NCBI RefSeq assembly: GCF_042655385.1
Contig: NZ_JBHSMA010000002.1
Location: forward strand, 372,001-436,000
Source: Larkinella bovis
GTDB taxonomy: Bacteria > Bacteroidota > Bacteroidia > Cytophagales > Spirosomataceae
DNA length: 64,000 nt
Direction: 5' to 3'
Both the position numbers and the translations under genes were made by a program. Positions 6,764-15,097 of this stretch are shown here, one piece after another (the first letter of the stretch is position 1; the number at the start of each line of letters is the position of its first letter). The notes beneath the pieces are model-generated. The model had not been told where the DNA came from, searched no databases, and was given only the letters and a program-made list of their open reading frames with translations.

Positions 6764-8145
6764 GAATCGGTGGTATACGGTATTCCATATTTTTCCAGCC
6801 GCCGGTAGAGCGCAAACCGCGTGATGCCCAGCGCCCGGGCCACTTTCGAGACTTTATTGTTGTAAAGCTCCATGGCCCGCCGAATCATCTGGTATTCCAG
6901 CTCATCCAGGGTAATTGTGCCCACTTCCGGCAGCGAACGCGCGGACTGGGGCTGAGGACCAGGGGTAATTTGCCCCTGAAAATCCGTAATGCCGAGTTCA
7001 TTGGTAGACGATAGTAAAACCGTGCGTTCGACGATGTTTTTCAATTGGCGGATATTACCCGGTAACGTCAGGTTGCGGGCCCATTGCAGTGCGGCTGGAT
7101 GGATGTTGAGGTTGGGCCGCTGGTAAATGGTTTTGAGGTTGTTGACAAAATACGTAATCAGGGGCGGAATATCGTCGGGACGTTCGCGCAGGGCCGGGAG
7201 CCTGACGGTAATCAGGTTGATCCGGTAAAACAAATCCTCGCGGAAAGTACCCCGGGCCACCATTTCCTCCAGGTTGCGGTTGGTGGCGCAGATCACCCGC
7301 ACATCGACGGTTTTGCTCCGGCTGCTACCCAGTGGCTCGAACGTGCGGTCCTGCAACACCCGCAGCAGTTTCACCTGACTTGCCAGATCCAGATCGCCGA
7401 TTTCGTCCAGAAAAATGGTGCCTTTGTTGGCCAGCTCAAACCGCCCGACGCGGTCGGACTTGGCATCGGTGAAGGCGCCCCGCAGGTGGCCAAACAATTC
7501 GCTTTCGAACAAGGTCGAGGAAATACCGCCCAGATTGACCTTCACGAACGGTTTGCTCCGGCGCCGGCTGTTCTGGTGAATGGCTTCGGCAATCAGCTCC
7601 TTGCCCGTACCGCTTTCGCCCGTGATCAAAACCGGCGCGTCGGTGGAGGCCACCCGCCCAATGGTTTCCAGAATTTCGAGCAATTTTGGATCTTCCCCGA
7701 CAATATGTTCAAACTGGTATTGCTGATCGAGTTTCCGGCGACTGAGCGATCGGGCCGGGTTTTCGTCTACCGGGTGCCGGTTCAGGTTCATCAACGTCCG
7801 GACGGATTGCAGCACGTACTCATTTTGCCACGGCTTGGTGATGAAATCCTTCGCCCCGGCTTTCATGCCCTGTACGGCCAGGTCGATGGTTCCCCAGCCC
7901 GTAATCAGAATGACCGGAATGGTGGGGTAACGGTTTCGGATGGTGGTCAGCAGGTTCATCCCTTCTTCGCCGGATGTTTCGATGGAAAAATTCATATCCA
8001 GTAAAATCAGCTCGGCGGCTTCGGCGTCGAGGGTGTTCAGGGCCTGCTCCGGATTGCTGGCAGTCTGCACCACAAAACCGTCTCTCCGCAAGAGAAGCGA
8101 GAGCGAGGTCTGAACCGCAATATCGTCGTCGATGATAAGAAGCAT
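6760..8145 (-). CDS. Sigma-54-dependent response regulator
   Basis: 461 residues in NtrC order: receiver domain (Asp50 in LILLDMNF as phosphoacceptor, Lys104 in FITKPW), AAA+ sigma-54 activator domain (~145-380) with Walker A GESGTGKE (176-183) and an ATFLDEIGDLD-like Walker B, and a Fis-type helix-turn-helix at the end (VARALGITRFALYRRLEKYG). The sigma-54 contact loop reads GAFTDA (223-228) instead of GAFTGA. It is encoded with its kinase and lies downstream of the efflux permeases on the same strand. A -24/-12 type promoter with palindromic upstream sites before the adaptor gene at 14.86 kb fits control of the efflux system by this protein. Confidence 0.93.
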   Translation of the reverse strand: MLLIIDDDIAVQTSLSLLLRRDGFVVQTASNPEQALNTLDAEAAELILLDMNFSIETSGEEGMNLLTTIRNRYPTIPVILITGWGTIDLAVQGMKAGAKDFITKPWQNEYVLQSVRTLMNLNRHPVDENPARSLSRRKLDQQYQFEHIVGEDPKLLEILETIGRVASTDAPVLITGESGTGKELIAEAIHQNSRRRSKPFVKVNLGGISSTLFESELFGHLRGAFTDAKSDRVGRFELANKGTIFLDEIGDLDLASQVKLLRVLQDRTFEPLGSSRSKTVDVRVICATNRNLEEMVARGTFREDLFYRINLITVRLPALRERPDDIPPLITYFVNNLKTIYQRPNLNIHPAALQWARNLTLPGNIRQLKNIVERTVLLSSTNELGITDFQGQITPGPQPQSARSLPEVGTITLDELEYQMIRRAMELYNNKVSKVARALGITRFALYRRLEKYGIPYTTDS

Positions 8146-8165
8146 GTGACCGGGAAGATAGTAAA

Positions 8166-8259
8166 AGTTGTTACACAGAGTTGATCAAAGGACATCAGAG
8201 TTAATCAAAGAAATCTCTGTGTAATTCTGATGTCCTCTGATCAACTCTGTGTAACAACT
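8166..8259. repeat. Long short-word hairpin (copy 1 of a covarying pair)
   Basis: Perfect 22-bp outer stem (8166-8187 and 8238-8259) and a 10-bp inner stem (GGACATCAGA 8190-8199 / TCTGATGTCC 8226-8235) around a loop that again contains the word CTCTGTGTAA. It lies between the permease stop codon and the response regulator start, on the path of a possible shared transcript. The hairpin at 34496-34567 is a diverged relative. Confidence 0.85.
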
Positions 8260-8268
8260 CATTAGACG

Positions 8269-9426
8269 TTATTCCTCATGCAAGGCCACCGCCGGTTGAA
8301 TCTGGGCGGCCTGGCGGCTGGGGAACAGGGCGCAGAGCGTGACAATGCCGTAGATGATCAACACCGACAACATAATGGCCGTGAGGTAAATACCGGCTTC
8401 GAGGTCGAACACGTTCAGCAGCGGAAACTGGGCGGCAAACAGCAAACCGATCAGCAGTCCGAAGGTGGCCAGTACCCAGATTTCGCCAATGAATTGCCGC
8501 GAGATACCGGAGCCGGTAGCGCCCAGCGCCCGGCGCAGCCCGATTTCGCCCCGTCGTTTGGCAATGCTCAGGTTCAGAACGCCGAACAGACCGAGGGCCA
8601 CGTTAATCAGCAAAAAGCCGGATACGATCAGGAAAATGATCATCGGTACGAGGGTCAGGTTTTGCTGGTTTTTGTGGGAGTCGGTGAGGTAGTCCACTTC
8701 CACGCTCCAGCCGGTAACCATCGCCGTAATGTCTTTCACCAGTCGGGCTTCAAACAGCGCATCGGTACCGGGTTTTACCCGAATCAGTAACAAATCATTC
8801 CAGGGGCTTTTGGCATCCAACAGTTCAAAGACCGCCGGTTTGTCCGCCATAAATTCTCCTTTTGACTTGAAGGTATTGACCACGCCGATTACTTTGAAAC
8901 GGTCGCCAACAATTTTTCCCAACGGATTTTCGACCTCTCCAAAAAGCGCTTCCTTTAATTTTCGATTGATGACAATCGGCGTGTATTTGCCGACACTGTC
9001 GGCACTCCGGTACCAACGTCCTTCGGCGATGGGAATGGCCAACGTTTCGGCGAAATGCTCATCGGTGGAGAAAAAATCGGCTAATACATTCTTTTTGTTG
9101 TATTCGATACCATTATTCATGGTGCTCTGCGCAAACGGAAAATTGTTGCTCATGCGAGACGCCGATTCCACGTCGGAATACGCTTTGATCCGCTGCAAAA
9201 CCCGTTCAATTTTTGCGGCCACTTCGACACTATCCTGGTTGCTATTTAAACTGATTGCCCAGACATTCCGGTATTCAAACCCCAGCGGTTCACGGTAATT
9301 CCGGAAGTTGTAGACAATCAGCGAGGTAAGTCCGAACAGGACCAGGAACGAAGCCCATATCTCGACCAGCACCAGTGCGTGGGTCTTCTTTTTGTTCCAG
9401 ATGAGTTTAAAGAGGTGACGGATCAT
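8269..9426 (-). CDS. ABC transporter permease, MacB/FtsX type
   Basis: 385 residues from the ATG at 9426; earlier in-frame codons fall in the GAAAGAG repeat tract and would add a nonsense leader. Layout is that of a MacB permease: one membrane helix at the N-terminus (about 20-38), a large periplasmic domain (~45-255, MacB_PCD type), then three helices in the C-terminal FtsX domain (about 265-375) with the marker AKRRGEIGLRRALGATGSGISRQF. It should pair with the second permease gene just upstream and the ATPase, driving export or lipoprotein-type substrates through adaptor and TolC. It is separated from the upstream permease by a short-word hairpin. Confidence 0.9.
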   Translation of the reverse strand: MIRHLFKLIWNKKKTHALVLVEIWASFLVLFGLTSLIVYNFRNYREPLGFEYRNVWAISLNSNQDSVEVAAKIERVLQRIKAYSDVESASRMSNNFPFAQSTMNNGIEYNKKNVLADFFSTDEHFAETLAIPIAEGRWYRSADSVGKYTPIVINRKLKEALFGEVENPLGKIVGDRFKVIGVVNTFKSKGEFMADKPAVFELLDAKSPWNDLLLIRVKPGTDALFEARLVKDITAMVTGWSVEVDYLTDSHKNQQNLTLVPMIIFLIVSGFLLINVALGLFGVLNLSIAKRRGEIGLRRALGATGSGISRQFIGEIWVLATFGLLIGLLFAAQFPLLNVFDLEAGIYLTAIMLSVLIIYGIVTLCALFPSRQAAQIQPAVALHEE

Positions 9427-9451
9427 GATGTAAAGAGCGAAAGAGTAAATG

Positions 9452-9519
9452 GTGAAAGAGTGAAAGAGCGAAAGAATGAAAGAGCACTCTTTCGCTCTTT
9501 CACTCTTTCGCTCTTTCAC
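9452..9519. repeat. Inverted repeat built of YGAAAGAG octamers
   Basis: Each arm is four 8-base units of TGAAAGAG or CGAAAGAG (left 9452-9484, right 9487-9519). The arms are near-complementary with one or two GU-type and two AC mismatches. Two more partial units lie left of it (9433-9450). It sits between the two permease genes. Confidence 0.85.
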
Positions 9520-9522
9520 TTT

Positions 9523-10770
9523 TTATGATTTGAGGGCTTCGGAAATGGTGAGTTTGGACATGCGGAGGGCGGGGGCAACACCGGAGAGGAGTCCGAAAAC
9601 AAGACAGACCAGCAGACTGACCAGGAAGACAGTAAAGTTGATGGTCAGATCGGCGTAGGCAATCATACCGCTGGCGTTGATCAGCTGAATGATAATAAGG
9701 GTCAAAACGAGTGCAATACCGCCACCGATGAACGTTATGAAAATATTTTCGATGATAAATTGCCACATGAGGGTTTTTACGGGGGCTCCGAACGCTTTCC
9801 GGATGCCGATTTCCGAAGCCCGTTCCATAATCCGGCTGACGTTGACATTTACGAGGTTGATGGCTGGTAGCCCCATCAACATAAGCGCGATGAAGGCAAT
9901 GACGCCGAAAAAAATCGTTTTCAACCCCGCATTGCCATCGAAGAACGTACCGATGAAGTTTTCCAAATACGGTTCGCTTTTCACCTCCAACGACGTATAC
10001 TTAAACCCATTCTGGACGCCCGGTAACGGGATCCGGCGGATGTGACTCTGAAACTCCTCCTGAACGGTTTTTAATTCGGACGGTTTTTTGGCCAGCAGGA
10101 TTGCCACATAACCCCCTCTCATGTCGGATCGCTGGTAATTACTTTTGGGAGCCGTATAGGGATAATAGACGTCGGCATACGTAAAGGGTCGCGTAATCGG
10201 GCTGCCCTTGACGACGCCAATAACCCGGTAATGGATGTTCTCAATCTCCACATCGTTGCCAATAACGGATTCGGTGGTCTTGCCAAAGTACTGTTTCTTG
10301 AAGTCATCGGTAATCACGACCACCTGATCGCCATTGGCAATATGCTGTTCGTTGTACGGTTTTCCTTCCAGAAACTCAAACTCGGTCACTTCCCAGAAAT
10401 CGGCATCGGTAAATTTGGTATTCAGCTTGATCTTCTGCGAACCCACGTACGCATTGGAGCTATTGACGAAGGTACAGATTGTTACCCGTTCGGCGGTTTT
10501 CAATGATTTCGCGTAGTCCGTCAGAAACTTGAAACTCATCGGACCCGAATTCCGGGATGTTCGGCTGGAGTCACGCTGCACCATCTGCATGACATACAGC
10601 GACCGGTCGCGCCGGGTTTCGGGATAATGGGTTCCGAACAGGTGATCGAGAAACGAGGTCAGCACCATCAACACCGTCAGGGTCAGGCTGATGCCGAAGA
10701 GCGTGATGAAGGTGTAAAACGGATGCCGCAAGAGCACCTTCCAGGCGATTTTTAAGTAGTTCGTTAGCAT
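9523..10770 (-). CDS. ABC transporter permease, MacB/FtsX type
   Basis: 415 residues with the same layout as its neighbour: an N-terminal helix (YTFITLFGISLTLTVLMVLTSF), a periplasmic MacB-type domain, and three C-terminal helices with the FtsX-domain signature MERASEIGIRKAFGAPVKTLMWQF. Two different permeases beside one ATPase suggests a heterodimer in the membrane. The next gene in the direction of transcription is the second permease; the ATPase lies upstream, with a tract of GAAAGAGT words between. No sign of damage; the stop codon lies 4 bases from the octamer repeat region. Confidence 0.9.
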   Translation of the reverse strand: MLTNYLKIAWKVLLRHPFYTFITLFGISLTLTVLMVLTSFLDHLFGTHYPETRRDRSLYVMQMVQRDSSRTSRNSGPMSFKFLTDYAKSLKTAERVTICTFVNSSNAYVGSQKIKLNTKFTDADFWEVTEFEFLEGKPYNEQHIANGDQVVVITDDFKKQYFGKTTESVIGNDVEIENIHYRVIGVVKGSPITRPFTYADVYYPYTAPKSNYQRSDMRGGYVAILLAKKPSELKTVQEEFQSHIRRIPLPGVQNGFKYTSLEVKSEPYLENFIGTFFDGNAGLKTIFFGVIAFIALMLMGLPAINLVNVNVSRIMERASEIGIRKAFGAPVKTLMWQFIIENIFITFIGGGIALVLTLIIIQLINASGMIAYADLTINFTVFLVSLLVCLVFGLLSGVAPALRMSKLTISEALKS

Positions 10771-10774
10771 GTTT

Positions 10775-10873
10775 AAAGAGTGAATGAGTGAAAGAGTGAA
10801 AGAGTGAATGAGTGAGTAGTACGTTGCGAACCGACTGGGTTTTCGCTCATTCTCTCTTTCGCTCTTTCACGCT
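10775..10873. repeat. Imperfect inverted repeat of GAAAGAGT/GAATGAGT words
   Basis: Left arm (10775-10816) is reiterated AAAGAGTG and AATGAGTG; the right arm (10842-10873) is the complement of the same words (CTCATTCTCTCTTTCGCTC). A ~25-base core without the word separates them. The right arm abuts the ATPase stop codon. Same word as the repeat at 9452-9519, so one expansion may have seeded the other. Confidence 0.75.
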
Positions 10874-11536
10874 TTATAAAACCTGCGTTCCGTCGAAAAG
10901 CCGGATTAACCGATGGGTGCGTTTGGCCATGCTTTCGTCGTGGGTAACCATCACGATGGTGGCTCCGTCATCGTTGAGACCTTGGAGAATGTTCATAATT
11001 TCGTTGCCCATCGCGCTGTCGAGGTTGCCGGTCGGTTCGTCGGCCAGAATGATTTCGGGGTTGCCGACAATGGCCCGGGCGATGGCAACGCGTTGTTTCT
11101 GTCCCCCCGACAATTGCTTCGGAAAATGCTTGATGCGGTTGCTCAACCCTACTTTTTCCAGCGCTTCCCTGGCGTAGGTCTGGCGCGGCTTGCCATTGGT
11201 GGAACGGTACAGCAGCGGGATTTCGACGTTGTCGACCACCGACAGGTCGTTGATAAGGTGGAAGCTCTGGAAAATAAAACCGATCTTCTGGTTGCGGAGG
11301 TGCGCCAGTTCCTTGTCGCGGTAGGATGCGACGGGCTGCCCATCCAGTTCGACGGTTCCCTTCGAAGGGGCGTCGAGGAGCCCCATGATATTCAGGAGGG
11401 TCGATTTACCGCAACCCGACGGCCCCATAATGGAGACAAATTCGCCTTTGCGGATGTTGAGGTTGATGTTGTTCAGCGCCAGCGTCTCGATGCTGCTGGT
11501 GCGGTACACTTTTTCGATGTTTGTGAGGGAGATCAT
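10874..11536 (-). CDS. ABC transporter ATPase, MacB/LolD type
   Basis: 220 residues, one nucleotide-binding domain of normal length. Walker A GPSGCGKST (about 36-44), Q loop FIFQSFHLI, signature LSGGQKQRVAIARA, Walker B IILADEPTGNLD, and the switch histidine MVTHDE. The sequence is of the MacB/LolCDE class and should power the two downstream permeases. The start is the ATG at 11536; the DNA upstream on this strand is a CATCCAG-word inverted repeat and the divergent four-helix-bundle gene, so the ATPase is cut off from the adaptor and TolC genes that normally share its operon. Confidence 0.94.
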   Translation of the reverse strand: MISLTNIEKVYRTSSIETLALNNINLNIRKGEFVSIMGPSGCGKSTLLNIMGLLDAPSKGTVELDGQPVASYRDKELAHLRNQKIGFIFQSFHLINDLSVVDNVEIPLLYRSTNGKPRQTYAREALEKVGLSNRIKHFPKQLSGGQKQRVAIARAIVGNPEIILADEPTGNLDSAMGNEIMNILQGLNDDGATIVMVTHDESMAKRTHRLIRLFDGTQVL

Positions 11537-11546
11537 GATTTTGAAG

Positions 11547-11706
11547 ATTCTTGATGGTTGGATGCTGGATGGTTCTTGATGCTTGGATTCTTGATGTTTT
11601 GGATATTTGTATGTAAAACTGTCCTGGTTTTGTATTACCTTGCCGTCTATCCAGAGCTAGTACCAAGCATCCAGCATCAAGTATCTAGCATCCACAACCA
11701 TCCAGC
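11547..11706. repeat. CATCCAG/CATCAAG-word inverted repeat around an AT-rich core
   Basis: Left arm 11547-11597 reiterates CTTGATG and TGGATG; the right arm 11647-11706 reiterates CATCCAG, CATCAAG and CATCTAG. The arms can pair with several indels. A ~50-base core (11598-11646) is AT-rich and could hold a promoter for the four-helix-bundle gene, whose ATG abuts the right arm. Confidence 0.75.
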
Positions 11707-11707
11707 A

Positions 11708-12085
11708 ATGAGTTACAAGGATTTGGAAATATGGCAGTTGGCTCGTGAGATAACGGTTGATGTTCATAAGATGACGTTAACCAAACTGCCCAAATTCGAA
11801 ATGTATGAAACGGGGTCGCAGATACGACGGTCTAGCAAAACGGTTCGATCAAACATCGTGGAAGGGTATAGCCGGAGACTGTACAAAGCGGATTTTATCA
11901 AGTTTTTAGTGACGGCCCTCTCCTGGAATGACGAAACACTGGACCATCTTGAAACTTTGTATGAAACCCAGTCATTAATCGACACGGATTTATACACCAC
12001 GCTACATCATCGCATTCAGCTCTTAGGGCGAAAATTGAATCTGTTCATTTCAGCCGTCGAACGCCAGCACCAAAGCCCCAAATAA
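11708..12085 (+). CDS. Four-helix-bundle protein (S23 / TIGR02436 family)
   Basis: 125 residues from the ATG at 11708 (MSYKDLEIWQLAREI), the conserved start of the family once called 'S23 ribosomal protein' because members are encoded in intervening sequences of 23S rRNA genes. Other marks are GSQIRRSSKTVRSNIVEGYS and the C-terminal LNLFISAVER helix. It is expected to form a soluble helical bundle; its biological role is not known. The gene is opposite to all neighbours, stands between tolC and the ATPase gene of one efflux system, and is bracketed by CATCCAG-word repeats. That position looks like an insertion of a gene-plus-repeat unit. Confidence 0.85.
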   Translation: MSYKDLEIWQLAREITVDVHKMTLTKLPKFEMYETGSQIRRSSKTVRSNIVEGYSRRLYKADFIKFLVTALSWNDETLDHLETLYETQSLIDTDLYTTLHHRIQLLGRKLNLFISAVERQHQSPK

Positions 12086-12089
12086 TCCG

Positions 12090-12147
12090 CTATCCAGTAT
12101 CCGTTATCCAGCATCCGGAAAATCCAGCATCCAGAAAATCCAGCCTC
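12090..12147. repeat. Tandem ATCCAG-word tract downstream of the four-helix-bundle gene
   Basis: Five to six direct copies of ATCCAGTATCC / ATCCAGCATCC / AAAATCCAG lie between the four-helix-bundle stop codon and the TolC stop codon. The same word makes up the right arm of the repeat in front of the gene. Confidence 0.75.
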
Positions 12148-12150
12148 TTT

Positions 12151-13605
12151 TCATTGTATCTTTTCGTTTCGTTCAAAATCGTACAGGGTCAACAGACGGA
12201 TCGTGTAAAAAGCCGTCCAGTAATCGCGCAGGGCCAGAATGGCGTCGCGCCGGGCGCGGTCTTTTTCCTGCATCGCAATGCCCAGGTCCGTCACGCTCAG
12301 GTCGCTTAGCATGAAGCGGTTTTGGGCAATCTGGTAGCGTTGCTGACCAATTCCGTCGGCTTCGGCGGTGAGTTTTACCTGCTGTTGCAGCATTTGCAGG
12401 AGCGTCACCTGGGTGTAAATTGCCTGCTCAAACGAGAGTTTATCCTGCTCGACGGATTGCGTCGTCAGTTGCTGGTTGGCTTTGGCGGTTTCGGTGCGGG
12501 CCTGGGCGCGTCCCCACGTCATGATGGGCAGAACGAACTGAACCTCCAGAAACTCGCGATCCTGCGGTCGAATGTAGACATCGCCAAACCGCGAGCCCCG
12601 GTTCGAAAGGCCGAAAGCGGCATTCAGCGTGGCATTCAGGCCGTTATCCTTGCGGGCTTTGTCCACATCGCGCTGGGCTTCGAGCAAACGCCGGCGGAAG
12701 GCAATGGCATCGGATCGGTTGCTGAACGCTTCGTTTAACGCTTTTTTGACGTCAATGGTCAACGCACGGATCTGCATGGGAACGGCCAGTTCCAGGGGCT
12801 TTTCATTCCGATAACCCAGGTACGATCGGAGTCGCAGCGACGCGATTTCGGCGTTCTGGCGGGCCGATGCGTAATCTTTTTTCGCCGTCAACACGCTCAG
12901 TTGCAGTTGCAACAGATCGTTCTGTGAAATCTTGCCCAGTTCCAGTTTATGCTGGGCAATTTGGTAGAGCGTATCGTTGTTGCTCAGGTTCTTCTCGGCA
13001 ATCTGCAAATTCACCTGGGCCACCAGCAGGTCGAAGTAAAAACCGGTTGCCTCGACGGTCACCTGTTCCATCGATTCGATAAACTGCTGGTTGCTTTCTT
13101 CGAATTTCAGCGGCTCAATTCGGCGCTCCCATTTCATCGGGTTGAACTGAAAAAGCGGTTGAGTGATCCCGATGGCGAACGGAATCCCGTTGTACAGCGT
13201 GTTATTCCGCTGAAAATCATCGAACCGCTGGAGTTGCTTCTGCACAAAAACCGACCCACCTGTTGGGGCAATGTTCTGTGTTAGTGCCAGATTCAATACT
13301 GAGTTGTTGTTGGAAATCGGCTGAAAATTGATCGTTCCGTCGGGCTGTGTCACCGGGGTAAACGACCGCTCGAAGCTCGGAATCGACCCGTTCAGGCTCA
13401 GTTGCGGTTTGTAACCCGCCAGAAAGGTGCGGTATTGCCAGTAGCTCGTTTGTTTCTGCGTAGTCGCCTGTTTGGCGGCAATCGACTGCGCTTTGGCCAT
13501 CTGCACCACATCGTCCAGCGTCAGGGGTTGCGCAAAAACCGGAAGCGTCATCAGCAGCAGGACAACGAAAGAAGCCGCTTTCATGGTAAAGAGATCCTTA
13601 TTCAT
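12151..13605 (-). CDS. TolC-family outer membrane efflux protein
   Basis: 484 residues: a signal peptide (KAASFVVLLLMTLPVFAQ) and two repeats of the outer membrane efflux domain with long alternating coiled-coil helices (for example VNLQIAEKNLSNNDTLYQIA and FMLSDLSVTDLGIAMQEKDRARRDAI). It forms the outer membrane channel of a tripartite pump. The chosen ATG overlaps the adaptor stop codon (ATGAATAA), giving coupled translation; an ATG seven codons later (13584) is also possible. The rest of the pump, ATPase and permeases, lies beyond the inserted four-helix-bundle gene. Confidence 0.9.
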   Translation of the reverse strand: MNKDLFTMKAASFVVLLLMTLPVFAQPLTLDDVVQMAKAQSIAAKQATTQKQTSYWQYRTFLAGYKPQLSLNGSIPSFERSFTPVTQPDGTINFQPISNNNSVLNLALTQNIAPTGGSVFVQKQLQRFDDFQRNNTLYNGIPFAIGITQPLFQFNPMKWERRIEPLKFEESNQQFIESMEQVTVEATGFYFDLLVAQVNLQIAEKNLSNNDTLYQIAQHKLELGKISQNDLLQLQLSVLTAKKDYASARQNAEIASLRLRSYLGYRNEKPLELAVPMQIRALTIDVKKALNEAFSNRSDAIAFRRRLLEAQRDVDKARKDNGLNATLNAAFGLSNRGSRFGDVYIRPQDREFLEVQFVLPIMTWGRAQARTETAKANQQLTTQSVEQDKLSFEQAIYTQVTLLQMLQQQVKLTAEADGIGQQRYQIAQNRFMLSDLSVTDLGIAMQEKDRARRDAILALRDYWTAFYTIRLLTLYDFERNEKIQ

Positions 13606-14860
13606 TGCTGCGGTTTTCAATCGTAATTTCCTGCAAATGCTCGTACTCGCTCAGGTCGGTGATGATCACTTTTTCGCCGGGCTGAATACCGCTCCTGACC
13701 TCCACGAAATCGAAGTTGGATAAACCGGTTTCCACGTCCCGACGCTCGGCAACCCCTTTCGCATTCATGACGTATATAAATTGCCGTTTCTTGCCTTTGA
13801 AGGCCGGACCATTGGCCACCCGCACGGCTTTGGCGGTTTGGCTGGTCACTACAAACACCTCGACTTTCATGTTGGGCCGCAGCGACGAATGCCGGTTGTC
13901 GTCCAACTGCACGACGAACTGGACAACACCGTTTTTGACCGACGGTTTTACCTGCGTGATCATCCCGCGCAGGTTGCTCTCGTTGATTTTCACGATGACG
14001 GGTAATCCCGTTTTTACCTGATCGGCGTAGACATCCGAGCAAGAACCTTCCACCCGAAAACTGCCCAGATCGGCCAGTTTAGCCAGCATTTCACCCTCGT
14101 TGACCGCCGAACCGATGTTTTCGTTCACCCAGGTCAGCACGCCAGGGCGGTCGGCGACGATGTTGGCCTGTTTCAGTTTGTGGTCGAGTTCTTTGAGGTT
14201 TTTCTCCTCGATCTGGGCCTGCAAGGTGGTTTCTTTCAGGCTCGTACCCATCGACTGGCGGTTGTAAGTCAGGTCGTTTTCGAGTTTCGTCTTTTCCAGT
14301 TCGGCAATCCGCAGGTTGTTTTCGGCCCGGGTGACATCCTCCTGCGTTCGCCCACCGACTTTCAGCAGGCGACGGGTATCTTCCAGTTCGGCTTTCAGCC
14401 GGTTGATGTTGAGGGATTTGATCTGGTCATCGGCTTCGGCATCGAACAGGTTTTTATTGAGCTTCATCCGCAGTTGGTCGATGCTGTTGCGTTTGAGCGC
14501 GAGCTGATCCTGCATTTTTTCGTAGTCGATGATCGTCAGCGATTTGTCGAGGTCCAGAATGGCCTGACCCGGTTTTACCTGGGTGCCGGGCGTGAGCAGC
14601 ACCTGCCGGATGCTGGCCCGGATCGGGCTGGTGATGATTTGTTCGTAGGCCGGAATGACTTCGCCCGTCGCGTTCAGGGAGTTTTCGACGGGCCCCACCT
14701 CCGCCGTCGCTGTTCGGATGCGGGAGGCTTCGACGGACGTTTTCAGGGCGTTCCGGAAGAAATATAGAGCGACCGCTACGCCAACCAGGGCTACGAGGGC
14801 AATCGTATAGGTTCGGGTGCGGCTTTGCCTAACGACTTCGGGAGCAAGTTCTCTATCCAT
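13598..14860 (-). CDS. Periplasmic efflux adaptor (HlyD/MacA-like)
   Basis: 420 residues: one N-terminal membrane anchor (TIALVALVGVAVALYFF, about 18-36), a barrel-sandwich half (LLTPGTQVKPGQAILDLD), a coiled-coil hairpin (~120-215), the second lipoyl half (ADRPGVLTWVNENIGSAVNEGEMLAKLAD), and C-terminal beta-barrel and membrane-proximal domains. It bridges the inner-membrane ABC complex with TolC. First gene of the block; its stop codon overlaps the TolC start by eight bases. Upstream lies a sigma-54-type promoter 32 bases from the ATG with palindromes about 75 bases further out, matching the sigma-54 activator encoded nearby. Confidence 0.92.
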   Translation of the reverse strand: MDRELAPEVVRQSRTRTYTIALVALVGVAVALYFFRNALKTSVEASRIRTATAEVGPVENSLNATGEVIPAYEQIITSPIRASIRQVLLTPGTQVKPGQAILDLDKSLTIIDYEKMQDQLALKRNSIDQLRMKLNKNLFDAEADDQIKSLNINRLKAELEDTRRLLKVGGRTQEDVTRAENNLRIAELEKTKLENDLTYNRQSMGTSLKETTLQAQIEEKNLKELDHKLKQANIVADRPGVLTWVNENIGSAVNEGEMLAKLADLGSFRVEGSCSDVYADQVKTGLPVIVKINESNLRGMITQVKPSVKNGVVQFVVQLDDNRHSSLRPNMKVEVFVVTSQTAKAVRVANGPAFKGKKRQFIYVMNAKGVAERRDVETGLSNFDFVEVRSGIQPGEKVIITDLSEYEHLQEITIENRSNE

Positions 14861-14891
14861 TAGCTTGTTGTTATTCGCTAATAGCTAGTAT

Positions 14892-14906
14892 CCAAATGCT
14901 ATGCCA
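14892..14906 (-). promoter_or_regulatory. Candidate sigma-54 promoter of the efflux operon
   Basis: On the minus strand TGGCATAGCATTTGG fits the -24/-12 consensus TGGCAC-N5-TTGC with correct spacing between the GG and the TTG; the last base of the -12 box is G instead of C. A start near 14880 would give a ~20-base leader to the adaptor ATG. Confidence 0.6.
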
Positions 14907-14960
14907 GTAGTTAATGTGCAGATTATTAAAGCTTTAGTTGTGTTGTTGCTTGGTGGAAAT

Positions 14961-14983
14961 GTGCGGTTTCGCACAGCTTGTGC
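14961..14983. promoter_or_regulatory. Overlapping palindromes, likely activator-binding sites
   Basis: GTGCG-GTTT-CGCAC (14961-14974) overlaps GCACA-GCT-TGTGC (14971-14983). They lie 70-90 bases upstream of the sigma-54 promoter, the usual place for enhancer sites bound by an NtrC-type regulator. Confidence 0.55.
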
Positions 14984-15097
14984 GCCTGCGAACATAGGGC
15001 GGCCACCGAGTCGAGTAGTTTTAATCGAATATATTCATAAATTACATCAGTTTGGTACAAAACGGGACCGGATTCTTTAAACCTACGTTTTTTGATC

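Noticed and set aside
9452..9519. CRISPR or microsatellite
   Set aside because: Units are 8 bases and contiguous, arranged as complementary arms rather than repeat-spacer.
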